The notes: generated by a model not told the origin, from the letters alone. A DNA stretch of 15,600 nucleotides from Methylomonas sp. (GCF_023228165.1 NZ_JALOBS010000057.1:1-15600); one strand, 5' to 3'; shown: positions 8,620 through 15,162, numbered from the stretch's first letter. Translations and numbers: made by a program.

Positions 8620-9985
8620 GGTCCAGCTCCTCGCCGACTTCGGCGGACAATTCGGCTAACAGTTGTTGGGTACTGACCAAGGCTTGCCAATACTGGCTCT
8701 GATATTGGAAAAAGCTCAGTTGCGTACGCAGCAGGTCGGTAAAATCGGTCTGGCTCACTTGATAACCGGCCAGCAGGGAATCGACGGTTTGCTGTGCCTG
8801 CGGGAGAATTTCATGTTCCAGCAACAGCAACCGATCCCTGGTCTGTCGATATTCGGCGGATTTGGCGGCAATTTCGGCCTGAACTTTGCGGTGTTCGTCC
8901 TGTAACGCATATTGTTCCTGCAAGAGTTCGCTCTGGCGCTGGTCCAAGGCCTTGGCTTGCTTGCGGTCGGCATAAATCGGCACATTGACGCTCAACTGGA
9001 TGCTGGCGAAATCGCTGCGCGACTGTCCTGATGGTGTGTTTTGGCGGGCATCGTAAAAAGCGCCCACGGTGAAGTCGGGGTAGAAATCTCGTTTCGCCAG
9101 ATCGACCTTGGCCTGCGCCGCATCCAGCATCTTGTGGTGTTGCGCGAATAACGGACGGGTATGCAAGGTCTTGTCCTGCAAGGCCGATCCGTCAATAGCC
9201 GGCAACCTGAACCCAGCTTCCGCCGGTATCCGTAGCGGCGTTTCCGCGGCACGATCCAGCAAGGCGTTAAGGCGAGCATGCTGAGCGTCACGCATACCGA
9301 TCAGGTTCATTTTTTCGTCCTTGAGCTTGGAGAGTTCAAGCTGGGCCAGCAGCACATCCTGTTGCGCTCCGTTACCCACCTGGTATTTGGCTTGGGCGAT
9401 GGCGATGAGTTGTCGGAAAAAACTTTCGGACTCGTACAACAGGTTTAACGCGCGGTCGTAATAAAACAGCCGCCACCAGCCTTGTTTTACGTCCCGCACC
9501 AACCGCAATCGGGCTTCTTCAACGGAGTGAGTGGCGGCGACCGCCTCGTGTTCGGCTATCTCTTCACGCAGCGCAAGCTTGCCGGGAAAGGGAATCTTTT
9601 GGCTGATTCCGACTTCCATCATCGTGAAATCATCCTGTTGTAGACTGAAGCTATTGGTCGGCAGATAAAGCGAGCCGAATTTTAGCTCAGGATCGGGCAA
9701 GGCGCCCTCCTGGGAAGGCACGGCGGCCATTGCCTCGGCGCGCGCCTTGATTTCTGAAAGGCCGGGATTACCGGCTAACGAAAACTCAACCGCTTTGTCC
9801 AATGTCAGAATGGCTTCATTTCCGTTAGCGGGCCTGGGTTCGGCTTGCGCCTTAGCCCAATCGATACGGAATGTGTTGGTGGGACTATCTATAACCAGGC
9901 CGGGCGAAAGAGCCGCCAGCCCAATAACCGCCGCCCACGCCGGATAAGCGCGGCGTGGCGGCCACGGATAAATATTAAAAAACAT
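8612..9985 (-). CDS. cusC: CusC/TolC-like outer-membrane efflux channel
   Basis: A 457-residue outer-membrane factor of the OEP family, which would form the exit duct of the CusCBA complex. An N-terminal hydrophobic segment (about 15-31) is a signal peptide candidate; there is no lipobox Cys, so unlike E. coli CusC it is probably not lipidated. Typical features are LTLDKAVEFSLAGNPGLSEI after the signal, PDPELKFG, VGISQKIPFPGKL, the long Gln/Ala-rich helices, and FYPDFTVGAFYD in the second repeat. The start has AGAGG 8 bases upstream, within a leader also found before merP. It precedes cusB on the same strand and overlaps it by 8 bases. The product is clear; the gene name follows from its neighbours. 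Confidence 0.92.
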   Translation of the reverse strand: MFFNIYPWPPRRAYPAWAAVIGLAALSPGLVIDSPTNTFRIDWAKAQAEPRPANGNEAILTLDKAVEFSLAGNPGLSEIKARAEAMAAVPSQEGALPDPELKFGSLYLPTNSFSLQQDDFTMMEVGISQKIPFPGKLALREEIAEHEAVAATHSVEEARLRLVRDVKQGWWRLFYYDRALNLLYESESFFRQLIAIAQAKYQVGNGAQQDVLLAQLELSKLKDEKMNLIGMRDAQHARLNALLDRAAETPLRIPAEAGFRLPAIDGSALQDKTLHTRPLFAQHHKMLDAAQAKVDLAKRDFYPDFTVGAFYDARQNTPSGQSRSDFASIQLSVNVPIYADRKQAKALDQRQSELLQEQYALQDEHRKVQAEIAAKSAEYRQTRDRLLLLEHEILPQAQQTVDSLLAGYQVSQTDFTDLLRTQLSFFQYQSQYWQALVSTQQLLAELSAEVGEELDHD

Positions 9986-10087
9986 CGGGTTTTCCTCTTA
10001 AATCAGAACAAGCAGGCTCCGCAAGCGCAGAGTAGCCGTGCACCGCCCCGTCAATGGGGTGGCAGGTTCTTCAATTTCGAGGAGTGG

Positions 10088-10528
10088 CTAATTCAGCAGG
10101 GTGCAGAACCGATAGATGAGCAGAACCCGTCGCCCTAGCGGCGGATCGGTTTTACTGAGAGGGACTTTCGTGGGGGTATAGCTTAGCAATAAACAGAAAA
10201 ATGCTCCGATGAGGCTTAGGATAAAAACCGGTAGCTCCAGTTTAGCCGGGCTGTTCAGTTGGGTGTGGGAGCTATTTTGCGAATCAAGACAAGGCTTGAA
10301 TGAGCAATCGGGCATCGTTTTGGCCGCAGGGGCTTGATGATGCGGATGCTCAAATGCGCCGAATTGCGGGCATCCAGGCATGTGTTCAGACATTACCGTC
10401 AATGCCGAAAACATGGGCATGGTGCAGGTCGCCGAAATGGCCAAAGACAGCCAGCTCACTAGCAGCACGAATAGTACCGTGCGCAGGTAAGGGCGATTTC
10501 TTCGGGCACGCAACGCTGTGATCACCAT
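10088..10528 (-). CDS. Unknown two-helix membrane protein with a Cys/His/Met-rich periplasmic loop
   Basis: A 146-residue protein I cannot assign to a named family; it loosely recalls small DUF2946-type proteins of copper loci. A basic N-terminus leads into a helix at about 17-33 and a second helix lies at about 98-116. The loop between holds Cys35, Cys53, Cys75 and Cys80, clustered His (49, 61, 63, 64, 88) and many Met. The motif MPxC occurs twice (MPGC, MPDC). This composition suggests binding of soft metals such as Cu(I), Ag(I) or Hg(II) on the periplasmic face (inference). The C-terminal tail is basic. The ATG at 10528 has no strong Shine-Dalgarno site. It lies between the mer genes and cusC, all on the same strand, with gaps of 70 and 102 bases. 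Confidence 0.7.
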   Translation of the reverse strand: MVITALRARRNRPYLRTVLFVLLVSWLSLAISATCTMPMFSALTVMSEHMPGCPQFGAFEHPHHQAPAAKTMPDCSFKPCLDSQNSSHTQLNSPAKLELPVFILSLIGAFFCLLLSYTPTKVPLSKTDPPLGRRVLLIYRFCTLLN

Positions 10529-10598
10529 GTATTTCTAAAATGACAGTTAACTTTTAAATAAGGTAAACCGTCCGCACAGTTTTGTCTAATAGTTTGTC

Positions 10599-10814
10599 CT
10601 ATCCCGCGCAACAAGGCCGCTGCTGCTGGATAGGCGGGCATTTGACCGTGCCGTAAGAACAAAACACACAGCAATCACCTGATTTGGGCTTGAGCAGGAT
10701 GCCGCAGGACTTGCATTCATAGAAAAACTGGCAGGCATCTGTCGGCATGATTTCCGTTTCGGCATGACCGCAGTGTGGGCAAGTGAGGGTCGATCCAAGG
10801 ATGACGGCGGTCAT
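10599..10814 (-). CDS. Small Cys-rich ribbon protein of mercury operons (GDCCVFCSYG type)
   Basis: A 71-residue cytoplasmic protein with eleven cysteines: CPHC (12-15), Cys28, CKSC (34-37), then GDCCVFCSYGTVKCPPIQ (47-64) and a terminal CC. The first pairs look like a zinc-ribbon. The GDCCVFCSYG block is one I recognise from small hypothetical proteins that often follow merP in mer operons. Its role is not established; metal trapping or hand-off in the cytoplasm is a guess. The start codon overlaps the merP stop by 4 bases (ATGA), and AAGGA lies 6 bases upstream, inside merP, so the two are translationally coupled. Another frame at 10586-10798 is a shadow of this gene. Confidence 0.85.
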   Translation of the reverse strand: MTAVILGSTLTCPHCGHAETEIMPTDACQFFYECKSCGILLKPKSGDCCVFCSYGTVKCPPIQQQRPCCAG

Positions 10815-11098
10815 TGATTTTCCTTAACGGTAGACGGATATCCAGCGGTCTTGGTCGCCTCGGTCAGTTTGTCCACCGTGGCGGCGGTATCGTCGAATTT
10901 CACCATCGCGGTTTTGCTCGCGTAATCGACCGAAACCCGCGTCACGCCTAAGACCTGCGAAAGAGCTTTCTTGACCGTGATTGGACAGACGGCGCAGGTC
11001 ATGTTTTGTACAGCGAGCGTGACCGTACGCGATGCGGCGAACGCGGTGTCGAATAGTGCGGAAAACGCCAGCAAGAATAAAAAGATGTTGGTTTTCAT
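10811..11098 (-). CDS. merP: MerP, periplasmic mercuric-ion binding protein
   Basis: A 95-residue HMA-fold protein that binds Hg(II) in the periplasm and passes it to MerT. A signal peptide covers about residues 1-21, with cleavage probably after AFA. The binding motif MTCAVCPITVKKAL has Cys35 and Cys38, and matches the canonical MerP form closely. The length is normal (MerP is about 91). GAGG, overlapping the merT stop codon, lies 8 bases before the ATG. The gene follows merT with a 10-base gap and overlaps the next gene by 4 bases. Confidence 0.95.
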   Translation of the reverse strand: MKTNIFLFLLAFSALFDTAFAASRTVTLAVQNMTCAVCPITVKKALSQVLGVTRVSVDYASKTAMVKFDDTAATVDKLTEATKTAGYPSTVKENQ

Positions 11099-11108
11099 CG
11101 GGTTTTCC

Positions 11109-11447
11109 TCAATAGAACAGCGGGGCGAACCACGGAAACGCCAGTAGACCCAATAACGGGATGGTCACGCCCCAGAAAATAAGGCGTTGCCTGCGGATGG
11201 CTTCGTCGTCGGCACAGGGTTTGCCAGGATCACAGGCCGGTTTGGCCAAATAGAGCCTGTGGAATGACAGGCCAATGAACAGCAATGCCAGACCCATGAA
11301 CAGCGGGCGCACCGGTTCGAAGGCGGTCAGGTTGGCTACCCAAACCCCGCCAAGGCCCAGGCTCAGCAATAACAACGGGCCGACACAACAAAGGCTCGCG
11401 CCTATCCCGGCAAGCACGCCGGCAATGAGGGTTTGCTTTGGAGTCAT
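11109..11447 (-). CDS. merT: MerT, inner-membrane mercuric transporter
   Basis: A 112-residue, three-helix inner-membrane protein that moves Hg(II) inward. The first helix carries the vicinal pair Cys20-Cys21 (SLCCVGPLLLLSLGLGG), and the cytoplasmic loop carries Cys72 and Cys78 (ACDPGKPCADD). These four match Cys24, 25, 76 and 82 of Tn501 MerT with a constant offset of 4. Helices lie at about 8-30, 46-66 and 90-108. It is the first gene after the divergent MerR-controlled promoter, with AGAGG 8 bases before the ATG. In known operons the imported mercury goes to MerA; no merA is seen in this window. Confidence 0.95.
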   Translation of the reverse strand: MTPKQTLIAGVLAGIGASLCCVGPLLLLSLGLGGVWVANLTAFEPVRPLFMGLALLFIGLSFHRLYLAKPACDPGKPCADDEAIRRQRLIFWGVTIPLLGLLAFPWFAPLFY

Positions 11448-11476
11448 AATAATTACCTCTTTTGGGCTATTACTGT

Positions 11477-11508
11477 ATTATAAGTACCGTACCTGAGTAC
11501 GGAAACAA
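11477..11508 (-). promoter_or_regulatory. merT promoter with MerR operator
   Basis: Read on the - strand, a -35-like TTGTTT (11503-11508) and a -10 TATAAT (11477-11482) are 20 bases apart, or 19 if the -10 is read as TTATAA. Such over-long spacers are typical of MerR-activated promoters. Between them is the perfect dyad CCGTACCTGAGTACGG (+ strand 11487-11502), with 6-bp arms and a 4-base centre, nearly identical to the classical mer operator of Tn21/Tn501. The start of merR at 11514 is very close, so MerR bound here would also repress its own gene. Confidence 0.9.
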
Positions 11509-11513
11509 GCCCT

Positions 11514-11921
11514 ATGACACAAAAAAATTTTACGATCGGCGTGCTGGCGACAATAGCCGGTGTCAATGTCGAAACCATCCGTTTTTATCAGCGCCGAAGC
11601 CTGTTGGCGCAACCCGTCAAGCCGTTCAAAGGCATTCGACGGTATACCGAATGCGACGTACAGCGGGTGCGGTTCATCAAGCAAGGCCAGAAGCTTGGTT
11701 TCTCGCTCGATGAGATTATGGAATTATTGAGTCTTGAGGATGGCCAACAGTGCCGGGAAGCCAAAGAAATGGCTCAACGAAAGCTGATTTTAATCCGCGA
11801 GCGCATTGAAAGCCTGCGCACGATGGAAACAACCTTATCCAATTTGGTCGAAAGCTGCACTGGCAATACCGATTCCGTTTCATGCCCGATTATCCATGCC
11901 CTGCTCGAAACATCGGCATAA
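11514..11921 (+). CDS. merR: MerR, mercury-responsive transcription regulator
   Basis: A 135-residue MerR-family activator/repressor. The N-terminal winged helix-turn-helix reads FTIGVLATIAGVNVETIRFY followed by QRRSLL, and a dimerisation helix follows. The three mercury ligands are Cys80, Cys115 and Cys124, matching Cys82, 117 and 126 of Tn501 MerR in both spacings (35 and 9). PbrR-type lead regulators share that spacing, but LGFSLDEIMELLSLEDGQQC and the SCPII ending are specific to MerR proper, as is the operator next to it. It is divergent from merT and its start lies 12 bases beyond the operator dyad. GGAAA at 11501-11505 may serve as the Shine-Dalgarno site and overlaps the edge of the operator. 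Confidence 0.95.
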   Translation: MTQKNFTIGVLATIAGVNVETIRFYQRRSLLAQPVKPFKGIRRYTECDVQRVRFIKQGQKLGFSLDEIMELLSLEDGQQCREAKEMAQRKLILIRERIESLRTMETTLSNLVESCTGNTDSVSCPIIHALLETSA

Positions 11922-11949
11922 GACTACAGGCTGGGCAGGTTTTAACTGC

Positions 11950-11972
11950 AAGCCGTTACCTGACAACGGTTT
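11950..11972 (+). other. Short hairpin between merR and the ATPase gene
   Basis: CCGTT (11953-11957) and AACGG (11965-11969) pair around a 7-base loop. The stem extends to 8 bp with one G-U pair and two A-U pairs at its base. It lies 22 bases before the ATPase start, in a 72-base gap. It could be a weak terminator after merR, an operator, or chance; the T-run after it is broken. Confidence 0.3.
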
Positions 11973-11993
11973 CTGAATTTAATAGGTGCAAGA

Positions 11994-14321
11994 ATGATGA
12001 AATCATGCAATCAGTCTGAAAAACACTGCGGTTGTGCTGGGGAGAATTCGGATAACGATCAGGCAAACGTATCAATACCGCCGAGTGGCATGACGTTCAA
12101 GATCGAGGGTCTGGACTGCGCCGAAGAAGTCGCCACCTTGAAAAGTGCAATCGGTCCTCTGATGGGCGGCAGCGACAAGCTGGCATTCGATGTTTTAAAC
12201 GGGCGCATGATGCTGTTGTCTGATGCCGAACCCGTGTCCGAAAAAGCCATCATCAAAGCGGTCGCTGCAACCGGTATGAAAGCTGTTCCTTGGCAACCCG
12301 GTCAGACCGATACCGATGCCAAGCAACTGCATCGTTCGAAGACCGCTTATACCGTGCTCAGCGGTTTGTTTATTATTGTCGGCATGGTGATTCATATCGC
12401 TATCGCTGGTGGATTTGGCGATGCGCAAGCTTTTCTCAGCCACCCGGAAAACGGGTCTCTAAACTGGGAGGTTATTGCCGAGTATCTCACTAGCTTGTTT
12501 AACGCGCATACTCAGCAAGCTATCCCTTTGCCTGAGAAAATCGCCTTTGGCTTGGCGGTGATCTTCGGTGGTCGACATGTGATTGTTAAAGCGTTTTATG
12601 CGCTGAGACGCTTGCGTGCCGATATGAATTTATTGATGACGGTTGCCGTCATCGGCGCCATGTTCATTAATGAATGGTTCGAAGCGGCAACCGTCAGTTT
12701 CCTGTTTGCGCTGTCCTTGGCAATTGAAAGCTGGAGTATAGGCCGCGCTCGTCATGCCGTCGAAGCCTTGCTGGATTTAGCGCCATCGACGGTTACGGTC
12801 AAGGATGACAGTGGACAGGAACGTATCCTGTCTGCCGCAGAAGTCAGTATAGGCAGTCTCTTCGTTCTCGCCCCAGGTGATAAAATCCCGCTCGATGGCG
12901 AAGTCACCCGAGGTTCCAGTTCAGTCAATCAGGCGCCTATTACTGGAGAAAGCATGCCGGTGGCCAAACAAGTCGGCGATAGCGTGTTTGCCGGCAGTAT
13001 CAATGGTGAAGCGACGCTGGAGATCAAATCCTCTAAACTCGTCTCGGACACCACGCTGGCACAGATCACGCGTCTGGTTGGCGAAGCGCATGGCAAGCGG
13101 GCGGAAGCCGAGCAATGGGTGGAGAAGTTTGCGCGCATTTATACGCCGGTGGTGATGATCTTGGCGCTGGCCGTCTGGGTCATTCCGCCGTTGTTTTTAG
13201 CGGGCGTCTGGGACGAGTGGTTATACCGCGCCTTAGTGTTATTGGTGATTGCCTGCCCTTGCGCATTGGTCATTTCGACGCCGGTCAGCATTGTCGCCGC
13301 ATTGGCGAGTGCGGCCCGGCAAGGCATTCTGATCAAAGGCGGCATTTATATCGAAACGCCGGCCCATCTTAATGCGATTGCTTTTGATAAAACCGGTACG
13401 CTGACTGCCGGTGAGCCGATAGTCACCGGTGTTTACCCGTTTAATGACCATAGCGAAGCGGAACTGTTAAGCCGTGCGGCCGCATTGGAAGTGCGCAGCA
13501 ATCATCCACTGGCGAAAGCCATTTTACGCCACACCGAAAAACTCGGTATCCGTGTGGCCAGTGCTGACCATGTGACGGTATTGCCCGGCAAAGGCGTTAC
13601 CGGGCTATTTAATGGCACAGATTATTGGCTGGGATCGCGTCGTTATCTATTGGAACGCAGTCAGGAAATCCCCGGAATCAGTGACAAAGCCATTGCCTTG
13701 GAACAGACCGGACAAACCGTGATTGCGATTGGCAATGACCGGCACATCTGCGGCCTGATTGCGGTTGCCGATCAACCCCGTGCCGACATTAAATCGATTT
13801 TGCAGGCCTTGAGACAGGCTGGTGTTAAACATCTGGCTATGTTGACCGGTGACAACCAGGTGACGGCCAATAACATCGCGGCCCAAATTGGCATCGACGA
13901 GGTACATGCTGAATTGTTGCCAGCCGATAAAGTGGAGATCGTCGGTCAAATGGTCGAGCAATACGGACAGGTGGCGATGATCGGCGATGGTGTCAACGAT
14001 GCACCGGCGCTAGGGCGGGCCAATCTGGGGATTGCCATGGGGGTATTAGGCTCGGATGCGGCTATCGAAATAGCCGATATCGCCTTAATGGGCGATGATC
14101 TGTCCAAGTTGCCTTGGCTGATCGGACATTCCAAACGAACGCTGGCGATCATTCGGCAGAATATAATCTTTGCGCTGACGATCAAGGCTGCATTCGCTGT
14201 ACTCGCCTTTGCCGGAGTGGCGACCTTATGGGAAGCCATTGCCGCCGATATGGGGGCTTCGTTATTGGTTGTGGCAAACGGATTGAGATTGCTACAACCT
14301 AAAAATACAGTGATTCAATAG
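11994..14321 (+). CDS. zntA: P1B-2 type heavy-metal export ATPase (ZntA/CadA-like)
   Basis: A 775-residue inner-membrane ATPase that would export soft divalent metals (Zn, Cd, Pb, possibly Hg). The N-terminus has Cys5, Cys12 and Cys14 and then an HMA-like domain whose usual CxxC is replaced by GLDCAEE (39-45), with one Cys and acidic residues. The actuator has TGES (317-320). The metal site is CPC (421-423), followed by the phosphorylation motif DKTGT at Asp465, HP (504-505) and GDGVNDAP (664-671). Lys731 and Asp752 in the last two helices, 21 residues apart, match Lys693 and Asp714 of E. coli ZntA and place it in P1B-2. AGGTG 5 bases before the ATG at 11994 supports that start over the ATG at 11997. 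It follows merR on the same strand, which raises the possibility of Hg(II) export (inference). Confidence 0.93.
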   Translation: MMKSCNQSEKHCGCAGENSDNDQANVSIPPSGMTFKIEGLDCAEEVATLKSAIGPLMGGSDKLAFDVLNGRMMLLSDAEPVSEKAIIKAVAATGMKAVPWQPGQTDTDAKQLHRSKTAYTVLSGLFIIVGMVIHIAIAGGFGDAQAFLSHPENGSLNWEVIAEYLTSLFNAHTQQAIPLPEKIAFGLAVIFGGRHVIVKAFYALRRLRADMNLLMTVAVIGAMFINEWFEAATVSFLFALSLAIESWSIGRARHAVEALLDLAPSTVTVKDDSGQERILSAAEVSIGSLFVLAPGDKIPLDGEVTRGSSSVNQAPITGESMPVAKQVGDSVFAGSINGEATLEIKSSKLVSDTTLAQITRLVGEAHGKRAEAEQWVEKFARIYTPVVMILALAVWVIPPLFLAGVWDEWLYRALVLLVIACPCALVISTPVSIVAALASAARQGILIKGGIYIETPAHLNAIAFDKTGTLTAGEPIVTGVYPFNDHSEAELLSRAAALEVRSNHPLAKAILRHTEKLGIRVASADHVTVLPGKGVTGLFNGTDYWLGSRRYLLERSQEIPGISDKAIALEQTGQTVIAIGNDRHICGLIAVADQPRADIKSILQALRQAGVKHLAMLTGDNQVTANNIAAQIGIDEVHAELLPADKVEIVGQMVEQYGQVAMIGDGVNDAPALGRANLGIAMGVLGSDAAIEIADIALMGDDLSKLPWLIGHSKRTLAIIRQNIIFALTIKAAFAVLAFAGVATLWEAIAADMGASLLVVANGLRLLQPKNTVIQ

Positions 14322-14406
14322 CCTGAACCGTTGTTGAAAACGTTTGGAGCGGTATTCACACCGAACATCACCTAAACTCTACAGCTAAACTATTTTGGAG
14401 ATAACC

Positions 14407-14730
14407 ATGACATTTAAACTACTGATTCCTCTAGCCTTAGCCCAATGCTTATTGTCAGCCTGTAGCTTCATGGAACCCCATGCCATGGATGTTGATCTGG
14501 ACGTACAACATACCGCATTGGCTAAGCACTTTGAGGAAGAAGCTAGCGAATTGCAGGCCAAGATTGAAGAGCATCAAAAATTCCTTAATCAATTCGAGAC
14601 CAAACGCTATTTGTACGGCAGGCATGCCAACGACCTAAAGGCACACAGCCAAGAGGTGATCGATCTTTACCAGCAAGCGATTACGGCTAATCGGGATATG
14701 GCCGAGATGGTTCGTGGAGCGGGACATTAA
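14407..14730 (+). CDS. Small helical lipoprotein of unknown function (copy B)
   Basis: A 107-residue protein with a lipoprotein signal and lipobox LSAC at Cys19; Ser20 predicts outer-membrane sorting. It is homologous along its length to the protein at 3651-3995. Shared blocks are KLLI at the start, PHxMD soon after the lipid Cys, ALAxH, the QxKxEEHxK helix, and IxLYxQA near the end. The mature part is charged and probably forms a helical hairpin or coiled coil. TGGAG lies 6 bases before the ATG at 14407; an in-frame TTG at 14395 lacks such a site and would spoil the signal peptide. It follows the ATPase gene by 85 bases on the same strand. The family is unknown to me; an accessory role with metal pumps is inferred from the neighbours of both copies. 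Confidence 0.85.
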   Translation: MTFKLLIPLALAQCLLSACSFMEPHAMDVDLDVQHTALAKHFEEEASELQAKIEEHQKFLNQFETKRYLYGRHANDLKAHSQEVIDLYQQAITANRDMAEMVRGAGH

Positions 14731-14753
14731 TTTTCCATCATAAGGTTTAAACC

Positions 14754-14780
14754 ACCGGCTTCAGCCGGTCAGCTTTAGCT
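14754..14780 (-). repeat. Hairpin pair, possible IS200/IS605 or REP-like end (left)
   Basis: ACCGGCTTCAGCCGGT (14754-14769) is a 6-bp stem with a TTCA loop, followed at once by a smaller AGC-TTTA-GCT hairpin (14771-14780). Read on the - strand the large hairpin is followed by GGTGGTTTAA, resembling the GGTGGGTTTGAA that follows the hairpin at 14980-14999. Short GC-rich hairpins of this kind mark the ends of IS200/IS605 elements, and also occur as REP sequences. Confidence 0.45.
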
Positions 14781-14929
14781 ACAAATCTTTCTGATGCTTG
14801 GGTGAAAGGCTGACTTAGAAAGAAGTAGGTCGGCATGAATACGGCTATTTGAGAATCACAGATTCAGTAAATGTTGATCAAAAAATTGAAGGGCAACATA
14901 AAAATCTATCCAGTATTTGAGCCCTAATG

Positions 14930-14969
14930 ACGCGTCGTTCAGTCGACGCGTATCCGGACTTTCAGTCCG
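14930..14969. repeat. Two adjacent hairpins
   Basis: ACGCGTCG (14930-14937) pairs with CGACGCGT (14944-14951) around a 6-base loop, and CGGACT (14955-14960) pairs with AGTCCG (14964-14969) around TTC. They stand only 3 bases apart and 10 bases before the next hairpin at 14980, forming a cluster of three. Confidence 0.6.
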
Positions 14970-14979
14970 TTATTCAAAC

Positions 14980-15013
14980 CCACCTGCTTTAGCAGGTGGT
15001 TGTTTAGTTTTTA
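14980..15013 (+). terminator. Stable hairpin followed by a T-rich tract
   Basis: CCACCTGC (14980-14987) pairs with GCAGGTGG (14992-14999) around TTTA, and the sequence after it is TTGTTTAGTTTTTAT shifted by one base. For a transcript coming from the ATPase/lipoprotein genes this looks like an intrinsic terminator. It may equally be the right end of the possible mobile element; both readings can be true. Confidence 0.45.
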
Positions 15014-15045
15014 TCTGGCATGAGCGTCAGGAGTGGATTGCGAAG

Positions 15046-15078
15046 CGGTCCGTTTATTGATACAAACGGGAAAGACCG
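15046..15078. repeat. Nested inverted repeat
   Basis: CGGTC-CGTTT (15046-15055) pairs with AAACG (15064-15068) and GACCG (15074-15078), with an 8-base loop and a 5-base bulge on the right side. Function unknown. Confidence 0.4.
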
Positions 15079-15162
15079 GTAGCAGCCAAAACCGCCAGGT
15101 CGCAGGTATTCCCGTAAGCAGCTATTCAGGAAAATTGAGACTCGATCATGAACGGTAATAAA

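Larger units (their letters stand above)
14754..14999. mobile_element. Possible small non-autonomous IS200/IS605-like element
   Basis: About 245 bases are bounded by two GC-rich hairpins with four-base TTCA or TTTA loops, in the same orientation and with similar flanks. There is no transposase inside. Non-autonomous relatives of IS200/IS605 have this architecture, with no terminal inverted repeats or target duplications. The exact ends cannot be fixed from one copy, so this is a hypothesis. Confidence 0.3.

Noticed and set aside
9986..10087. A separate promoter for cusCBA with TTGACG as -35
   Set aside because: No plausible -10 stands at 16-20 bases from it; the GC-rich imperfect hairpin nearby also lacks a T-run, so neither a promoter nor a terminator can be claimed.
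10586..10798. A 70-codon - strand frame overlapping the ribbon protein
   Set aside because: The frame at 10599-10814 has CxxC motifs, a recognisable GDCCVFCSYG block and coupling to merP; the other frame has none.
11514..11921. merR read as a lead (PbrR) or zinc (ZntR) regulator
   Set aside because: Cys spacing alone fits PbrR too, but the rest of the sequence and the operator are those of mercury MerR; ZntR-type extra Cys/His ligands are missing.
14874..14931. A 17-codon frame beginning ATGTTGATC
   Set aside because: Too short, no Shine-Dalgarno site, and inside a hairpin-rich spacer.
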